From the NCBI GenBank assembly GCA_037441225.1, contig JBBISU010000025.1, forward strand, positions 1 through 39,118: a stretch of 39,118 nt of DNA, read 5' to 3'. A program made the translations under genes and the position numbers. Position 1 is the first letter of the stretch; every line of letters begins with the position of its first letter. Below the pieces are notes generated by a model that made no database searches, had not been told where the DNA came from, and worked only from the letters and a program-made list of their open reading frames with translations. Positions 6,937 to 16,215 of this stretch are shown in pieces. This DNA is from JBBFMJ01 sp037441225. GTDB lineage: Bacteria; Acidobacteriota; Thermoanaerobaculia; UBA2201.

Positions 6937-8168
6937 ATTGAGCCCTTTAGCAAAACCTCACAAAAAGAAGAATTTCTTAAAACTTCTAAGGTTTCAAAAA
7001 CCTCTTCAATATTTAAATTTTTTATTGTTTCATAATCTTTAAAAAAATATTCTGGATTTCCACGAGAGATAATACAGTCAGCAAAATACAAGCCAATTTT
7101 TTCTGTGCTATTTAAAGAAGATAAAAGGGAAATTGCCAATCTCCCTTTTAATTCTTCAAATTTTTCTTTATTTAATACTTCCCTAATTTTATTTTTCAAT
7201 AAATCATCAATTGTCTTTAAAAAGTTATATTTTTTTACAAAAGGCAAGTTTAAAGTAAAAAATAAAAAAAGAGTACCTGAATTTGAAAAAAAAGGGAAAG
7301 TTCCTGTTTGCAAAACATAAAATTTTTTTTCCTGTATTTCTCTTTTTAAGATTGAATCCTCATCTCCACCAATTAAATTATGTAAAAGGTTTAAAGGAAA
7401 ATAAAAAGCTTCTTTCTTGGGCAAAAAAAATGTCTTTGAAAAGATTGTGGCTTTTAAAGGAATTTTTTTTTCTACATATTCTTTTGAAGGTTTTAAAAGG
7501 GGAGGGATAGGGGAGGGGATTTTACCTTCTTTTTCAATTATTCCAAAATTTTTTTCAATAATTTCCTTTCCTCCATCGATTTCTTTTGAAGAGACAATTA
7601 TTAAGGTACAATTTTTTGGATGAAAAAAATCTTTGTAATATCTTAAAACATCTTCAAACTTTATATTATTTATTGTTTCTTCGCATCCTGCTGGATCCCT
7701 TGAAAAGGGATGGTCTCCAAAAACTTCTTTCCTCACTTCAATTAGTGGTTTTACAATTGGCTGATTTTGTATCCTTTCTTTGTATTCTTCTAAAACAACT
7801 TTTCTTTCTTTTTCAAAATTTTCCTCTGTAATCTTTAAATTTTCCATCCTATCAGCTTCCATTTTTATGATCATCTCTAATTTTTCTGAAGGGATAGTTT
7901 CATAAAAACATATCTTTTCTTCTGAGGTAAAAGCATTACAACTGCCACCTTCTTTTTGTATTATCCTTGAAAATTCTGTTTCTTTTATTTTATCTGTTCC
8001 TTTAAAAAATAAATGTTCAATTAGATGGGCAATTCCATTTTTTTCTTTTTCTTCCTGTGCACTTCCAAAATGATACCAAACTTGAAGGAAAGAAATTAAA
8101 CTTTGAGGATTATAAAGATAAAATACCTTTAAGCCATTTTTTAATTCAAAATTTTCTATTTTTATCAC
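6921..8168 (-). CDS. M16 zinc peptidase, catalytic (beta type) subunit
   Basis: The 415-residue protein has the inverted zinc motif HLIEH at 48-52 and the third ligand Glu near 127 in ERKVVLEEYKER. It also has the GGSCNAFTSEEKICFY segment typical of the family. The Arg/Tyr pair of the C-terminal half is poorly kept (SILKREIQEKKFYVLQTG), which complements the partner at 5665-6936. The start is GTG at 8168, overlapping the TGA of the upstream gene (GTGA), so the two are translationally coupled. Confidence 0.9.
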   Translation of the reverse strand: MIKIENFELKNGLKVFYLYNPQSLISFLQVWYHFGSAQEEKEKNGIAHLIEHLFFKGTDKIKETEFSRIIQKEGGSCNAFTSEEKICFYETIPSEKLEMIIKMEADRMENLKITEENFEKERKVVLEEYKERIQNQPIVKPLIEVRKEVFGDHPFSRDPAGCEETINNIKFEDVLRYYKDFFHPKNCTLIIVSSKEIDGGKEIIEKNFGIIEKEGKIPSPIPPLLKPSKEYVEKKIPLKATIFSKTFFLPKKEAFYFPLNLLHNLIGGDEDSILKREIQEKKFYVLQTGTFPFFSNSGTLFLFFTLNLPFVKKYNFLKTIDDLLKNKIREVLNKEKFEELKGRLAISLLSSLNSTEKIGLYFADCIISRGNPEYFFKDYETIKNLNIEEVFETLEVLRNSSFCEVLLKGSIWQKT

Positions 8169-9352
8169 TGATCAGAAAGGTTCACTTTAATATTTTTTGA
8201 AAATAAAAGTTTTGGCTCTGTTAAAGTATATCTTACATTTATTTCTGCTTTTAAAAAACAATCTGTTGTCTGCCCATTGTTTGTAGGGGCAGTGAAAATT
8301 AATCCTTCTTTAAAGGAGTTTTCAAGGAATGGGATTAAAGCAGGTGTTTGAATTTGTGTTGCTTTAAAACCCAAAGGTTTTCCTTCCTTTGAAACCCATA
8401 AAATCCCTTTTATTGTTTCCTTTCCTTGATAATCTTGAAAATTAAAATCCCATTTTTTTAAAGAAGGAAGCTCATCAATATCCTTTATATTATAAGCATC
8501 AGCAAATTTTCTTTCAATTAATTCCTGCGGAACTTTATCTTTATTAAAATTAAAATTTATAAATTCTGGCGTTTTTTCACCTTTTTCAACAGGCAAAAAA
8601 GACATTGTTATAATATCCCATTTATATTTTGCTTTAAATCTTAAAATAATTGATGTCCAGGTGCTAACTACTTGGCCGCTTTTTTTTGGGGGAGTAAAAG
8701 ACCATAAAGCAAAATCTTTAAGTATTTGATTTGAAAATTGTGGAAAGTCGCTCTGATAAATCTTTGCTTTCTTTGGCTTCCCTGTGGGATCCAGTAAAAC
8801 AGATAAAGTTACTTCCCCTTCAATATGTATTGTAGAAGGTAAATCTTCTTTTGAAATCTTTGGTGGCTTATCTATTGATCTAAAAAAAGGAGTTTCATTT
8901 TCTATTTTTAAAAGTTCAATTTCTGGTAGTGGAATTGAAAATTCATTTTCAGGGACAGTTAAATTTGGAATTTGAACAGGTGTTGAACTTAAAGGGTCTT
9001 CTGCTGGCTCAAGTTTTGAAAGTTGTTTTCTTAAAAGAGCAATTTCGTATAATTTAATAAACTCTTTATTATAAATTGTAGGGTCTGGGATAAAATTTGG
9101 ATTTAAGTTTAGGGCTTTTTCTATAGAAATTATTGTTTCTTGTTTTTCGCCAAGCATAAAATGGACAAGGGCACACCTTAAATAAGCATCTGCTTGGATT
9201 GAAGGGTTTGGGCTGGATAAGGCAATGGATTCATAAATCTTTAAAGCATCCCTGAATTTTCCTTGAGAATATGCCTCATCCCCAGAAGAAAAAGGATCTT
9301 CCTGGGAAAATAAAAGAAAGGAAAAAATTAAAAAAACAAATATTTTTTTCAT
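8165..9352 (-). CDS. Exported TPR protein with TonB-type C-terminal domains
   Basis: After a signal peptide (residues 1-17, MKKIFVFLIFSFLLFSQ) come two or so TPR-like helical repeats (about 20-105), a proline-rich linker, and a TonB C-terminal-like domain (about 170-240: EGEVTLSVLLDPTGKPKKAK ... WSFTPPKKSGQ). A second, weaker copy lies at about 305-385 (KGILWVSKEGKPLGF). There is no transmembrane anchor like that of true TonB, so it is probably a periplasmic or envelope protein using the TonB-C fold for binding. The ATG at 9352 overlaps the polA stop (ATGA). A TTG at 9367 would add five residues and is less likely. Partner and function unknown. Confidence 0.8.
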   Translation of the reverse strand: MKKIFVFLIFSFLLFSQEDPFSSGDEAYSQGKFRDALKIYESIALSSPNPSIQADAYLRCALVHFMLGEKQETIISIEKALNLNPNFIPDPTIYNKEFIKLYEIALLRKQLSKLEPAEDPLSSTPVQIPNLTVPENEFSIPLPEIELLKIENETPFFRSIDKPPKISKEDLPSTIHIEGEVTLSVLLDPTGKPKKAKIYQSDFPQFSNQILKDFALWSFTPPKKSGQVVSTWTSIILRFKAKYKWDIITMSFLPVEKGEKTPEFINFNFNKDKVPQELIERKFADAYNIKDIDELPSLKKWDFNFQDYQGKETIKGILWVSKEGKPLGFKATQIQTPALIPFLENSFKEGLIFTAPTNNGQTTDCFLKAEINVRYTLTEPKLLFSKNIKVNLSDQ

Positions 9353-11778
9353 TTTGCTCCGTACCAATCCTTTGAAATTGCAACCTTTGCAATCAATGGG
9401 ACTTTTAATTTTACCACATTTTCCATCTTTTCTTTAACCCAATTTCTTATCTCTTCTGCTTTTTCTATATCTGTTTCCAATATCAGTTCATCATGGACTT
9501 GTAAAATTAGTTCTGTCTCTTTAAATTTTTCTTTAAGCTCTTTATAAATATTTATCATTGCTATCTTAATAATGTCAGCAGCAGAGCCTTGAAGTGGAGC
9601 ATTTATTGCCATCCTTTCTGCATTTGATCTAATATTAAAATTCTTTGAATTAATCTCTGGAATCCTTCTAATCCTTCCAAAAATTGTAGAAACTTTTAGT
9701 GTTTTTCTTACTTCTTCCAGTAAATTGTTAAAAAAATCTTTGACTTTTGGAAATTGTTTGAAGTATTTTTCAAGAATTTCTTTTGCCTCTTCCCTTGAAA
9801 TACCTAAATTTTGTGCAAGCCCATGGGGAGATATACCATAAATTATTCCAAAATTTACTGTCTTTGCCATTCTCCTCATCTCTTGGTTTATATCTTCTTC
9901 CTTTATTTTATAAAGATAGGAAGCAGTGGAAGAATGTATATCTTTTCCATCATAAAAAGCTTGAAGTAAGGCAGGGTCTTCACAAAAATGGGCAAGGAGG
10001 CGAAGCTCTATTTGCGAATAGTCACCTACTATAAGTGTCCTGCCTTCTGGTGATGAAAAAGCTTTTCTTATGAGTCCACCAAAATCAGACCTGATAGGTA
10101 TATTTTGAAGGTTTGGGTTTTGAGAAGATAACCTGCCTGTGGCTGTTTGGGTTTGTTTAAAAGTTGTGTGTACCCTCCCTTCCCTGTCTCTCATTTTTGG
10201 GAGGGGATCTAAATATGTGCTCTTTAATTTAAAGTATTCTCTATATTCAAGTATCAAAGAAGCAATTTCATAACCCATTTTTTTAAGTTGAAGTAGTGCT
10301 TCTTCACCTGTTGAAAGTTCCTTCTTCTTTTCTGTTTTAATTTCTGGGGGAGGGCACTTTAATTTTTCATATAAAATTTCCCTCAATTGTTTAGGGGAGT
10401 TTATATTAAATTCAAGTCCAGATATCTTATAAATTTTATTTTCCAATTCCCTGATCTTTTCTTCTGCTTGTCTTGAAAGATAAGAGATTACCTCTACATC
10501 AATATAAACTCCATCTTTTTCCATTTTTGCAAGGACTTGAGTTAAGGGCTTTTCAATTTCTTCATAAATTTTCATCAGTCCTTCACTCTTTAGTTTTTCT
10601 TCTAACTTTTCCCACAAAATAATCAATCCTTTTAAAATATCCTCTTCTCTTTCTGAAATTTTAAAATTTAAATATTTTGATATAATTTCCTCTAAACCAA
10701 TACTCCCTCTATCTGGATCTAAAAGATAATAGGCAATTTCAATATCTTCAAAATTTTTTAATGGTTCTAAATCTTTTTCAAAAAACTTTTTAAAGATTTC
10801 TTTTGATTGAAAAATTATTATTTTTTCATTAAAATCTTTAAATTCCTCAACAGAAATTTCTTTAACCTTTTCTCCTTCATAATAATATATTTTATTGTCT
10901 TTAAAAAATATTGATTTTCCCTTTTTTTCTTCTTTTATTTCAATTGTTGTTTCCATTTCTTTTAAAAAGGAGTAAAACTCTAATTCCCTATAAAAATTTT
11001 TAAGCTCTTCCCTTTTTTCTTCCTTTAAATTTAATTCAAGGTTTTGAATTTTTAAATCACTCTTTAAAATGACTAATTTTTTTGACAAAAAGGCATCTTC
11101 TTTTCCAGCAATCAATTTTTCTTTTAAAGAAGCAGGAGTTATTTTATCAATACTTTCATAAATATTTTCAATTGTTTTAAATTCCTTTAAAAGTTTTGCT
11201 GCTGTTTTTTCACCAATCCCTTTTACACCTGGAACATTATCGGAAGGATCCCCCATTAAAGCTAAGAAATCAACAATCTGTGAAGGCAAAACCCCAAACT
11301 TTTCCTCTGTTTCTTTTTCCGCCATTATTTTATCTTTCCCTGCTTGATAAATCATTATATCTTCATTTATTAACTGAAATAAATCCTTATCACTTGAAAC
11401 AATTAAGACCTTATCTTTTTTTGAAAATTCCTTTGCAACTGTTGCAATTAAATCATCTGCTTCATAGTTTTCAAATTCCCATATGGGAATTCCTTTTAAT
11501 TTTAAAAATTCCTTAATTTTTGGAATTTGAATAACCAAATCTTCAGGCATTGGAGGTCTTTTTGCCTTATAATCTTTATATATTTCATTCCTGAAGGTTT
11601 TTTTTGCCACATCAAAAGCAACAGAAATTGAATTTGGTTTAAACTCTTTTTCAATTTTATTTATAGTTTGAACAAATCCATAAATTGCATTTGTTGGGAA
11701 ACCCTTGCTTGTTGAAAGCCCCCTTATTGCAAAATAAGCTCTATAGATTGTTGAATTTCCATCTACTAAAACAATCAT
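9349..11778 (-). CDS. polA: DNA polymerase I (no proofreading motifs)
   Basis: The 809 residues contain an N-terminal 5' nuclease (about 1-285) with LVDGNSTIYRAYF, YEADDLIATVAKE, SSDKDLF and LMGDPSDNVPGVKGIGEKTA. A shortened central domain (about 290-405) shows no DxE exonuclease motif. A complete family A polymerase domain follows, with motif A GDYSQIELRLLAHF, motif B RRMAKTVNFGIIYGIS and motif C LQVHDELILE. The enzyme should fill gaps and remove RNA primers in repair and lagging-strand synthesis but not proofread, like Taq-type enzymes. It is the first gene of a four-gene run with the TPR/TonB-C and M16 genes. A TATAAT ends seven bases before the ATG. Confidence 0.96.
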   Translation of the reverse strand: MIVLVDGNSTIYRAYFAIRGLSTSKGFPTNAIYGFVQTINKIEKEFKPNSISVAFDVAKKTFRNEIYKDYKAKRPPMPEDLVIQIPKIKEFLKLKGIPIWEFENYEADDLIATVAKEFSKKDKVLIVSSDKDLFQLINEDIMIYQAGKDKIMAEKETEEKFGVLPSQIVDFLALMGDPSDNVPGVKGIGEKTAAKLLKEFKTIENIYESIDKITPASLKEKLIAGKEDAFLSKKLVILKSDLKIQNLELNLKEEKREELKNFYRELEFYSFLKEMETTIEIKEEKKGKSIFFKDNKIYYYEGEKVKEISVEEFKDFNEKIIIFQSKEIFKKFFEKDLEPLKNFEDIEIAYYLLDPDRGSIGLEEIISKYLNFKISEREEDILKGLIILWEKLEEKLKSEGLMKIYEEIEKPLTQVLAKMEKDGVYIDVEVISYLSRQAEEKIRELENKIYKISGLEFNINSPKQLREILYEKLKCPPPEIKTEKKKELSTGEEALLQLKKMGYEIASLILEYREYFKLKSTYLDPLPKMRDREGRVHTTFKQTQTATGRLSSQNPNLQNIPIRSDFGGLIRKAFSSPEGRTLIVGDYSQIELRLLAHFCEDPALLQAFYDGKDIHSSTASYLYKIKEEDINQEMRRMAKTVNFGIIYGISPHGLAQNLGISREEAKEILEKYFKQFPKVKDFFNNLLEEVRKTLKVSTIFGRIRRIPEINSKNFNIRSNAERMAINAPLQGSAADIIKIAMINIYKELKEKFKETELILQVHDELILETDIEKAEEIRNWVKEKMENVVKLKVPLIAKVAISKDWYGAK

Positions 11779-11785
11779 TTAATAG

Positions 11786-11791
11786 ATTATA
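11786..11791 (-). promoter_or_regulatory. -10 box for leaderless polA transcript
   Basis: A perfect TATAAT on the minus strand ends seven bases before the polA ATG at 11778. No good -35 box is visible at 16-18 bases. Confidence 0.5.
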
Positions 11792-11897
11792 TCATAAAAT
11801 TTGAACAAAATACCCTGCAAGATTAAAGGATAAAACTAAATTTTTTTTATATTATAAAGAAATGAAAATAAAGATTTAAAAAATTAAAAGGGATTAT

Positions 11898-12326
11898 TTA
11901 TTCATTTTTAAAATGTTCTTTGATCAATTGCTCATAATAATTTGGATAAATATAAGGGGGCTTTCTTCCAATTCCAAGGTAAGTTAAAATTAAAAAAATT
12001 CCAGAGATTGATACAAGGGGCAAAAGAAAAGGTATATACCACCAAAAAACCCAAGGGATTATACTTATGGCACCTAAAATTAGAAGTCCTTTTCCTGCAT
12101 TGTTTAGTTTTATATCCGATTTATTTGTTTCAACTTTTATCTCAATATTTTCTTCTTTTTCCAAAAGATTAAATTCACATAAGATTTTACCTTTAAAAAA
12201 TCTATGGTCTAAGTCAAAGGAAATCTCAATTTTATCTTTTTCTTCTCTTGCATAACCATTAAATTTTGAAGCAAGATCAAATAAAAAAGAAGACAATTCT
12301 TTTCTTTTTTGCTTATTTATTTCCAT
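11898..12326 (-). CDS. Small membrane protein of unknown function
   Basis: The 142-residue protein has a charged N-terminal half (residues 1-75), two adjacent membrane helices (about 80-97 and 100-118) and a short charged tail. No family was recognised. It overlaps the end of tatC by 14 bases and is the third gene of the tat operon, so a role at the cytoplasmic membrane is likely, but nothing ties it directly to Tat transport. The N-terminal half has an alternating pattern (IEISFDLDHRFFKGKILCEF) that suggests beta strands. Confidence 0.75.
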   Translation of the reverse strand: MEINKQKRKELSSFLFDLASKFNGYAREEKDKIEISFDLDHRFFKGKILCEFNLLEKEENIEIKVETNKSDIKLNNAGKGLLILGAISIIPWVFWWYIPFLLPLVSISGIFLILTYLGIGRKPPYIYPNYYEQLIKEHFKNE

Positions 12327-13053
12327 AATTTATAAAAATAGAAGAAATCAAACCAATTATGTATAAAAATATTATTGGTATTGCCAAAATTGTTTGTGTA
12401 ACTGCATCGGGAGTTGGTGTTATAATTGCAGAAAAGATAAAGGCAATTAAGACAGCATATTTTAAGTTTTTAAGATAAAATTTAAAGGAAGTAATTTTAA
12501 TCAAACTTAAAAAAAACATAAGTGTAGGTGTTTCAAAGGAAAAGCCAGTTCCAAGTAAAACCTTTACCAAAAAAGAAAGGTATTCTTTTACAGTTATAAT
12601 TGGAGTAAAATCTTTTCCTAAATTTATAAAAAATTTTACAAGGACTGGAAAAAGGATATAATACCCAAAAAAAACACCTAAATAAAAAAAAAGAACAGTA
12701 AAAAAAACAAAAGGTATTGCATATCTTTTTTCTTTTTTATATAGTGCAGGTGATAAGAAAATCCAGAGTTCAAACATCAAATAGGGAAAGGAAAAAAAAA
12801 TTGAAGAAAAAAATCCAACCTTTAAATATAAAATAAAAGGATCTGAAATTTGAGTAAAAGCAAGGTTTTTACCACCTAAAACATCTTTTACTGGTTTTTC
12901 TAAAAACTTAAAAATTTCTGGTGAAAAATACCAGCAAATTAAAAATAAAATAAAAATTAATAAAATTGAACGAAAGAGGCATCTCCTTAAATCCTGCAAA
13001 TGTTCTATAAGTGTCATACTTTTAAGCTGGTTATCCTGCTTTTCCTTCTCCAT
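12313..13053 (-). CDS. tatC: Sec-independent protein translocase TatC
   Basis: TatC is the receptor of the twin-arginine pathway, which exports folded proteins. The 246 residues contain the N-terminal signature MTLIEHLQDLRRCLFRSI, which includes the conserved Glu of the signal-peptide binding site, six membrane helices, and the FETP motif (GTGFSFETPTLMFFLS). Length is normal for TatC. The start overlaps the end of tatA by 23 bases. An internal ATG 12 codons in, at the EHL motif, is a possible alternative start. Confidence 0.95.
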   Translation of the reverse strand: MEKEKQDNQLKSMTLIEHLQDLRRCLFRSILLIFILFLICWYFSPEIFKFLEKPVKDVLGGKNLAFTQISDPFILYLKVGFFSSIFFSFPYLMFELWIFLSPALYKKEKRYAIPFVFFTVLFFYLGVFFGYYILFPVLVKFFINLGKDFTPIITVKEYLSFLVKVLLGTGFSFETPTLMFFLSLIKITSFKFYLKNLKYAVLIAFIFSAIITPTPDAVTQTILAIPIIFLYIIGLISSIFINYGNK

Positions 13054-13246
13054 CCTTATAAGGTTCTTCCTTTTCTTCTTCTACTTCCTTTTCAATTGTT
13101 TCTTTTATTTCATTTGTTGCCCTTTTAAATTCTCTTATGGCTTTTCCAATTGTTTTTCCTATTTCTGGTATTCTTTTTGGTCCAAATAAGAGGAGAGCAA
13201 TAATAAAGATTAAAATTAATTCTTGTATCCCAATAGAACCAAACAT
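13031..13246 (-). CDS. tatA: TatA/TatB-type translocase subunit
   Basis: Seventy-one residues with one N-terminal membrane helix (IQELILIFIIALLLFGP), the FGP hinge, an amphipathic helix (KRIPEIGKTIGKAIREFKRA) and a charged tail. This is the pore-forming or assembly subunit of the Tat translocase. Only one TatA/B-type gene is present here, so it may serve both roles, as in minimal two-component Tat systems. It is the first gene of the operon, and its promoter predicts a leaderless message. Confidence 0.93.
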   Translation of the reverse strand: MFGSIGIQELILIFIIALLLFGPKRIPEIGKTIGKAIREFKRATNEIKETIEKEVEEEKEEPYKDGEGKAG

Positions 13247-13252
13247 AAAACT

Positions 13253-13281
13253 ATTATAGCACCATCAATAATTTACTTCAA
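13253..13281 (-). promoter_or_regulatory. Leaderless promoter of the tat operon
   Basis: TTGAAG (13281-13276), a 17-base spacer and a perfect TATAAT (13258-13253) end six bases before the tatA ATG at 13246. Confidence 0.65.
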
Positions 13282-13312
13282 AAAAGCTCATTAAAGGAGT
13301 TATTAAATAATT

Positions 13313-15304
13313 TTACTTTTTGATCTTTTTTAAGGCAATTTCTGTTTGCTGAAGGAGAGGTTTTTCAGATAAAACTTCTCCAACTGCTTCCTTCATCCAG
13401 AGGTTTGGAACTTTGCTTCCAATCTTGCAAATCCTTACCATTTCTTCACCTAATATTTTATCTTTCAAATAATTTTTAATTTGAAAAGCAATTATATGTC
13501 CCATTGGATAATCAGGTAAATAAAGGGCAGAATTTATCATATGGGAATAAATTGAAAGAATTGGAGAGTCCTTTTCTCCAAAGACATCTGCATAATACAA
13601 ATTCCAAACTTTTTTTGCTGCTTCAATTACAACTTTTTTAAGCTCTTCCTTAGTAATATCTTTCCTTTTATAAAGCTCATTCCATACTTCCATATCCACA
13701 AGAGAAACCCCTGCAATTTCATAAGTCATCCAGAATTCGTTTATAGTATCCCATGCTTCTAAATCCTCATCAGTTTCTTTAAATCCCAGGATTTCCAAAT
13801 CCTTTCCTTGAAATATAAAAGCAAAAGCTTCTGTAAAAGCTGTATTTGGGACACCCTTGTTGAAATGATAATCCATAAGTGAATTTGAGATTACTTGTTC
13901 TACATTGTGTCCCAATTCATGCATTGCAATATTAAAACCCTTATAGTTCATACCATTTCTTGGTACCCTTGTCCTCAGGTGTGCTTTATCTTCTTTTAAA
14001 AGAGCTCCCCTTGCATGGCCAGCCCCTCTTGCTGGATCAACTTGGATATGTTTTCCAATAAAATCAGCCATATCTTTTTTAAAACCTAATTTTAAAAGGA
14101 TTGAAGGTATTTCTTTTTCAAAGGATTTTACATCAGGGAATTTTTTTGAAACAATCTCATCCAACTCCTTTTCTGAAATCTCTGGTTTTTTCTTGAGTAG
14201 ATTATACCAAATATCAAAAGGTCTCAATTTTCTTCCCAGTTTATTTTCAATTATCTTTGCAATTTCATACTTTAAAGGAGAAGAACAGACATTTTCAAGC
14301 ATTTCCTTTACTTGCTTTTCAGGGATTTCCCTTTCTCTTTCAAACTTCCTTAAAATAAAAGTTGGATGATGGGGAGAAAACTCATCTGCCATCTTTAAAG
14401 CTTTGAACAATTTCAAAAAAACCTCATACCTTGTATCTGGTTCTCTTCCCTTTGAGTGAACTGGAATTCCATCTGAAATTTTCCAGGAAAGGGCAGGATT
14501 ATTTATAATTTCTTGAGGTATTTCCTGATTGATTATTTTAAGCATTAACTGATAAATTAGTTCTTGTTTTTCTAAACTATCTTTTTCAAGATAATGTGCC
14601 TTTAACTCATCCCTTAAACCCCAGTGGCTTATAAGTTTTAAATCTTTCGGAAATAGGGACTTTCCATCCTTTGTTAAAATATTTCCTAAATAAAAATTAT
14701 AGTTTGAAATATAATTATCTGCTTGTGTGAATGCTTTTACTATTTCCTGTTGAACATAGGCAGGAACCCTTGTCATAAAGCTCATAACCATACGTGCCAT
14801 TGCCCATTCTAACCTTGAAAATTTTTCACCTTCTTTTTCTAATTCTTCAAGTTTTTTTGCTTTAAAATTTAATAAGATATAAAAGGCAATTTTATTTTTA
14901 AATAAATCTTCTGTTAAATGGGAAGAAGGATCAAAGGAAGCAAGGTATTCATCTAAGGGAATCATTTCCCCTTCATCTACATCCAAATACCATCTCAAAT
15001 CCCTTTCCATTATACTAAAATACCCATCAATTGATTCAAATGCCTTTTCTAACCTTTGAAAAGCAAGATTCAGCTCCTTTGGATCTGAGATAAAATTTTC
15101 TTCCACAAATTTTAAAAAGTCCTCTTCTGTCCCGTCTTCTTTTTGCCAGAGGGAAGCAACTTGCAAAACCCCTGTCTTTATTCTTTCTTCCTGACCTTTT
15201 CCATACTTTTCAATTAATATCTTTTCTGCCTTTTCAATAGTCGTTTTTTCAACTTGAGCACTTAAAAAGAATGGAATAAATAATAACATAATTATACCTC
15301 TCAT
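13313..15304 (-). CDS. Secreted gluzincin metallopeptidase (M3/M2-like)
   Basis: A 663-residue protein with a signal peptide (residues 1-16, MRGIIMLLFIPFFLSA) and a largely helical body. The zinc motif HELGH is at 462-466 and a third ligand Glu at about 492 (NTAFTEAFAFIF), 26 residues on, which is gluzincin spacing. Overall size and helical character resemble M3 oligopeptidases or M2 enzymes, but I cannot assign the family firmly. It probably degrades peptides in the periplasm or outside the cell. It has its own promoter with a Shine-Dalgarno site (GGAAAGGAG, six bases before the ATG), unlike the leaderless genes nearby. The stretch around RGAGHARGALL before the active site is distinctive. 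Confidence 0.85.
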   Translation of the reverse strand: MRGIIMLLFIPFFLSAQVEKTTIEKAEKILIEKYGKGQEERIKTGVLQVASLWQKEDGTEEDFLKFVEENFISDPKELNLAFQRLEKAFESIDGYFSIMERDLRWYLDVDEGEMIPLDEYLASFDPSSHLTEDLFKNKIAFYILLNFKAKKLEELEKEGEKFSRLEWAMARMVMSFMTRVPAYVQQEIVKAFTQADNYISNYNFYLGNILTKDGKSLFPKDLKLISHWGLRDELKAHYLEKDSLEKQELIYQLMLKIINQEIPQEIINNPALSWKISDGIPVHSKGREPDTRYEVFLKLFKALKMADEFSPHHPTFILRKFEREREIPEKQVKEMLENVCSSPLKYEIAKIIENKLGRKLRPFDIWYNLLKKKPEISEKELDEIVSKKFPDVKSFEKEIPSILLKLGFKKDMADFIGKHIQVDPARGAGHARGALLKEDKAHLRTRVPRNGMNYKGFNIAMHELGHNVEQVISNSLMDYHFNKGVPNTAFTEAFAFIFQGKDLEILGFKETDEDLEAWDTINEFWMTYEIAGVSLVDMEVWNELYKRKDITKEELKKVVIEAAKKVWNLYYADVFGEKDSPILSIYSHMINSALYLPDYPMGHIIAFQIKNYLKDKILGEEMVRICKIGSKVPNLWMKEAVGEVLSEKPLLQQTEIALKKIKK

Positions 15305-15308
15305 TTTT

Positions 15309-15329
15309 TTCTCCTTTCCAAATATTATA
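15309..15329 (-). promoter_or_regulatory. Promoter and ribosome-binding site of the metallopeptidase gene
   Basis: A perfect TATAAT (15329-15324) ends 19 bases before the ATG at 15304, giving a predicted leader of about 13 bases. That leader holds AAAGGAG just before the start. The -35 region is weak. Confidence 0.5.
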
Positions 15330-15365
15330 CAATAAAAATTCCTTTAATTAAAAATAATTTTTAAA

Positions 15366-16061
15366 TCAATTTATATTTTTTTGAAATTCTTTGATAATAC
15401 CAAATATTTTAATTTCTCTGTTTGATGTATTTAATGGAGATAAATAACTATATATTAATATCTTGTAAAAAATATTTTGATTTTTATTTTTAATTAAATC
15501 CTTAAAATTTTCAAATTTAGTAAATAAGTTGTATCCAATTTGAATTGAAAAATCACTAATGTTTGCTTTACCATTAAATATGAATCGATTAAAATCTAAA
15601 TTGAATTTATCTTCTTCAATTCTTATACAAAATTCTAATTCATCATAATTAATCCCCACCTTCTTTTTAAAATAATCCCTTGGAAACTTTGGTTCTGGAG
15701 ATAAAACTTCATAACCCCCCATTTTTATAAAATTTAATTTTTCCACTACCCAATATGGCTCTATATTAATTTTTGCTTCATAGAATTCTATATTATTATA
15801 ATTTTTTAGATAAAGCATATAAACACTTTCTTCTAACTTTTTAAAAAATTGATTTATTTTGAAATCTTGCTTTTCTGCAATATTTCCAACATAATTTTTA
15901 TAAAAATCTGATATATCCTCTTTTATATCCTTTGAATAGCCAGTTATTGAAAATAATGCAAGATAAATAAAAAAAATAACATAATTTATACTTTTGGACC
16001 TTTTAAGAACCTTTATCCAAGAAAACCAATAATTAGTCATTCTAAATATATAGTGTTTCAT
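15366..16061 (-). CDS. Exported or membrane-anchored protein of unknown function
   Basis: The 231-residue frame has one hydrophobic segment (about residues 27-44, NYVIFFIYLALFSITGY), probably a signal peptide or anchor, then a mixed region rich in Lys, Asn, Phe and Tyr. No family was recognised. Two starts are possible: the ATG at 16061 and an ATG at 16040 (MTNYWFSW). Neither has a Shine-Dalgarno site. A TATATA ends six bases before 16040, which fits the leaderless pattern, and a perfect TTGACA lies at 16079-16074, but the 20-base spacing between them is long. The composition is more AT-rich and Asn-rich than its neighbours, a possible sign of weaker selection or transfer. Confidence 0.65.
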   Translation of the reverse strand: MKHYIFRMTNYWFSWIKVLKRSKSINYVIFFIYLALFSITGYSKDIKEDISDFYKNYVGNIAEKQDFKINQFFKKLEESVYMLYLKNYNNIEFYEAKINIEPYWVVEKLNFIKMGGYEVLSPEPKFPRDYFKKKVGINYDELEFCIRIEEDKFNLDFNRFIFNGKANISDFSIQIGYNLFTKFENFKDLIKNKNQNIFYKILIYSYLSPLNTSNREIKIFGIIKEFQKNIN

Positions 16062-16215
16062 TTTTTTTATTTTGTCAAGTTTTTTGATAAATAGTATGAA
16101 TTATACGGCTTCATTTGTTCAAAAAAAACTTATTTAAATTCACCCATAGCCCGTACCCTCTATGCCAGATATGTTTTTGTGTTGATTTAATTTTTTTAGA
16201 TTTTTAAATGAAATT

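Noticed and set aside
9783..10034. Plus-strand frames inside polA and other genes
   Set aside because: They lie wholly within better-supported genes on the other strand and lack family motifs.
10500..10920. 3'-5' exonuclease domain of PolA
   Set aside because: The domain remnant is short and the DxE and later Asp motifs are not present.
13313..15304. Angiotensin-converting enzyme (M2) or oligoendopeptidase F as a firm call
   Set aside because: The HELGH plus Glu spacing fits gluzincins in general, but the flanking sequence does not match either family closely enough.
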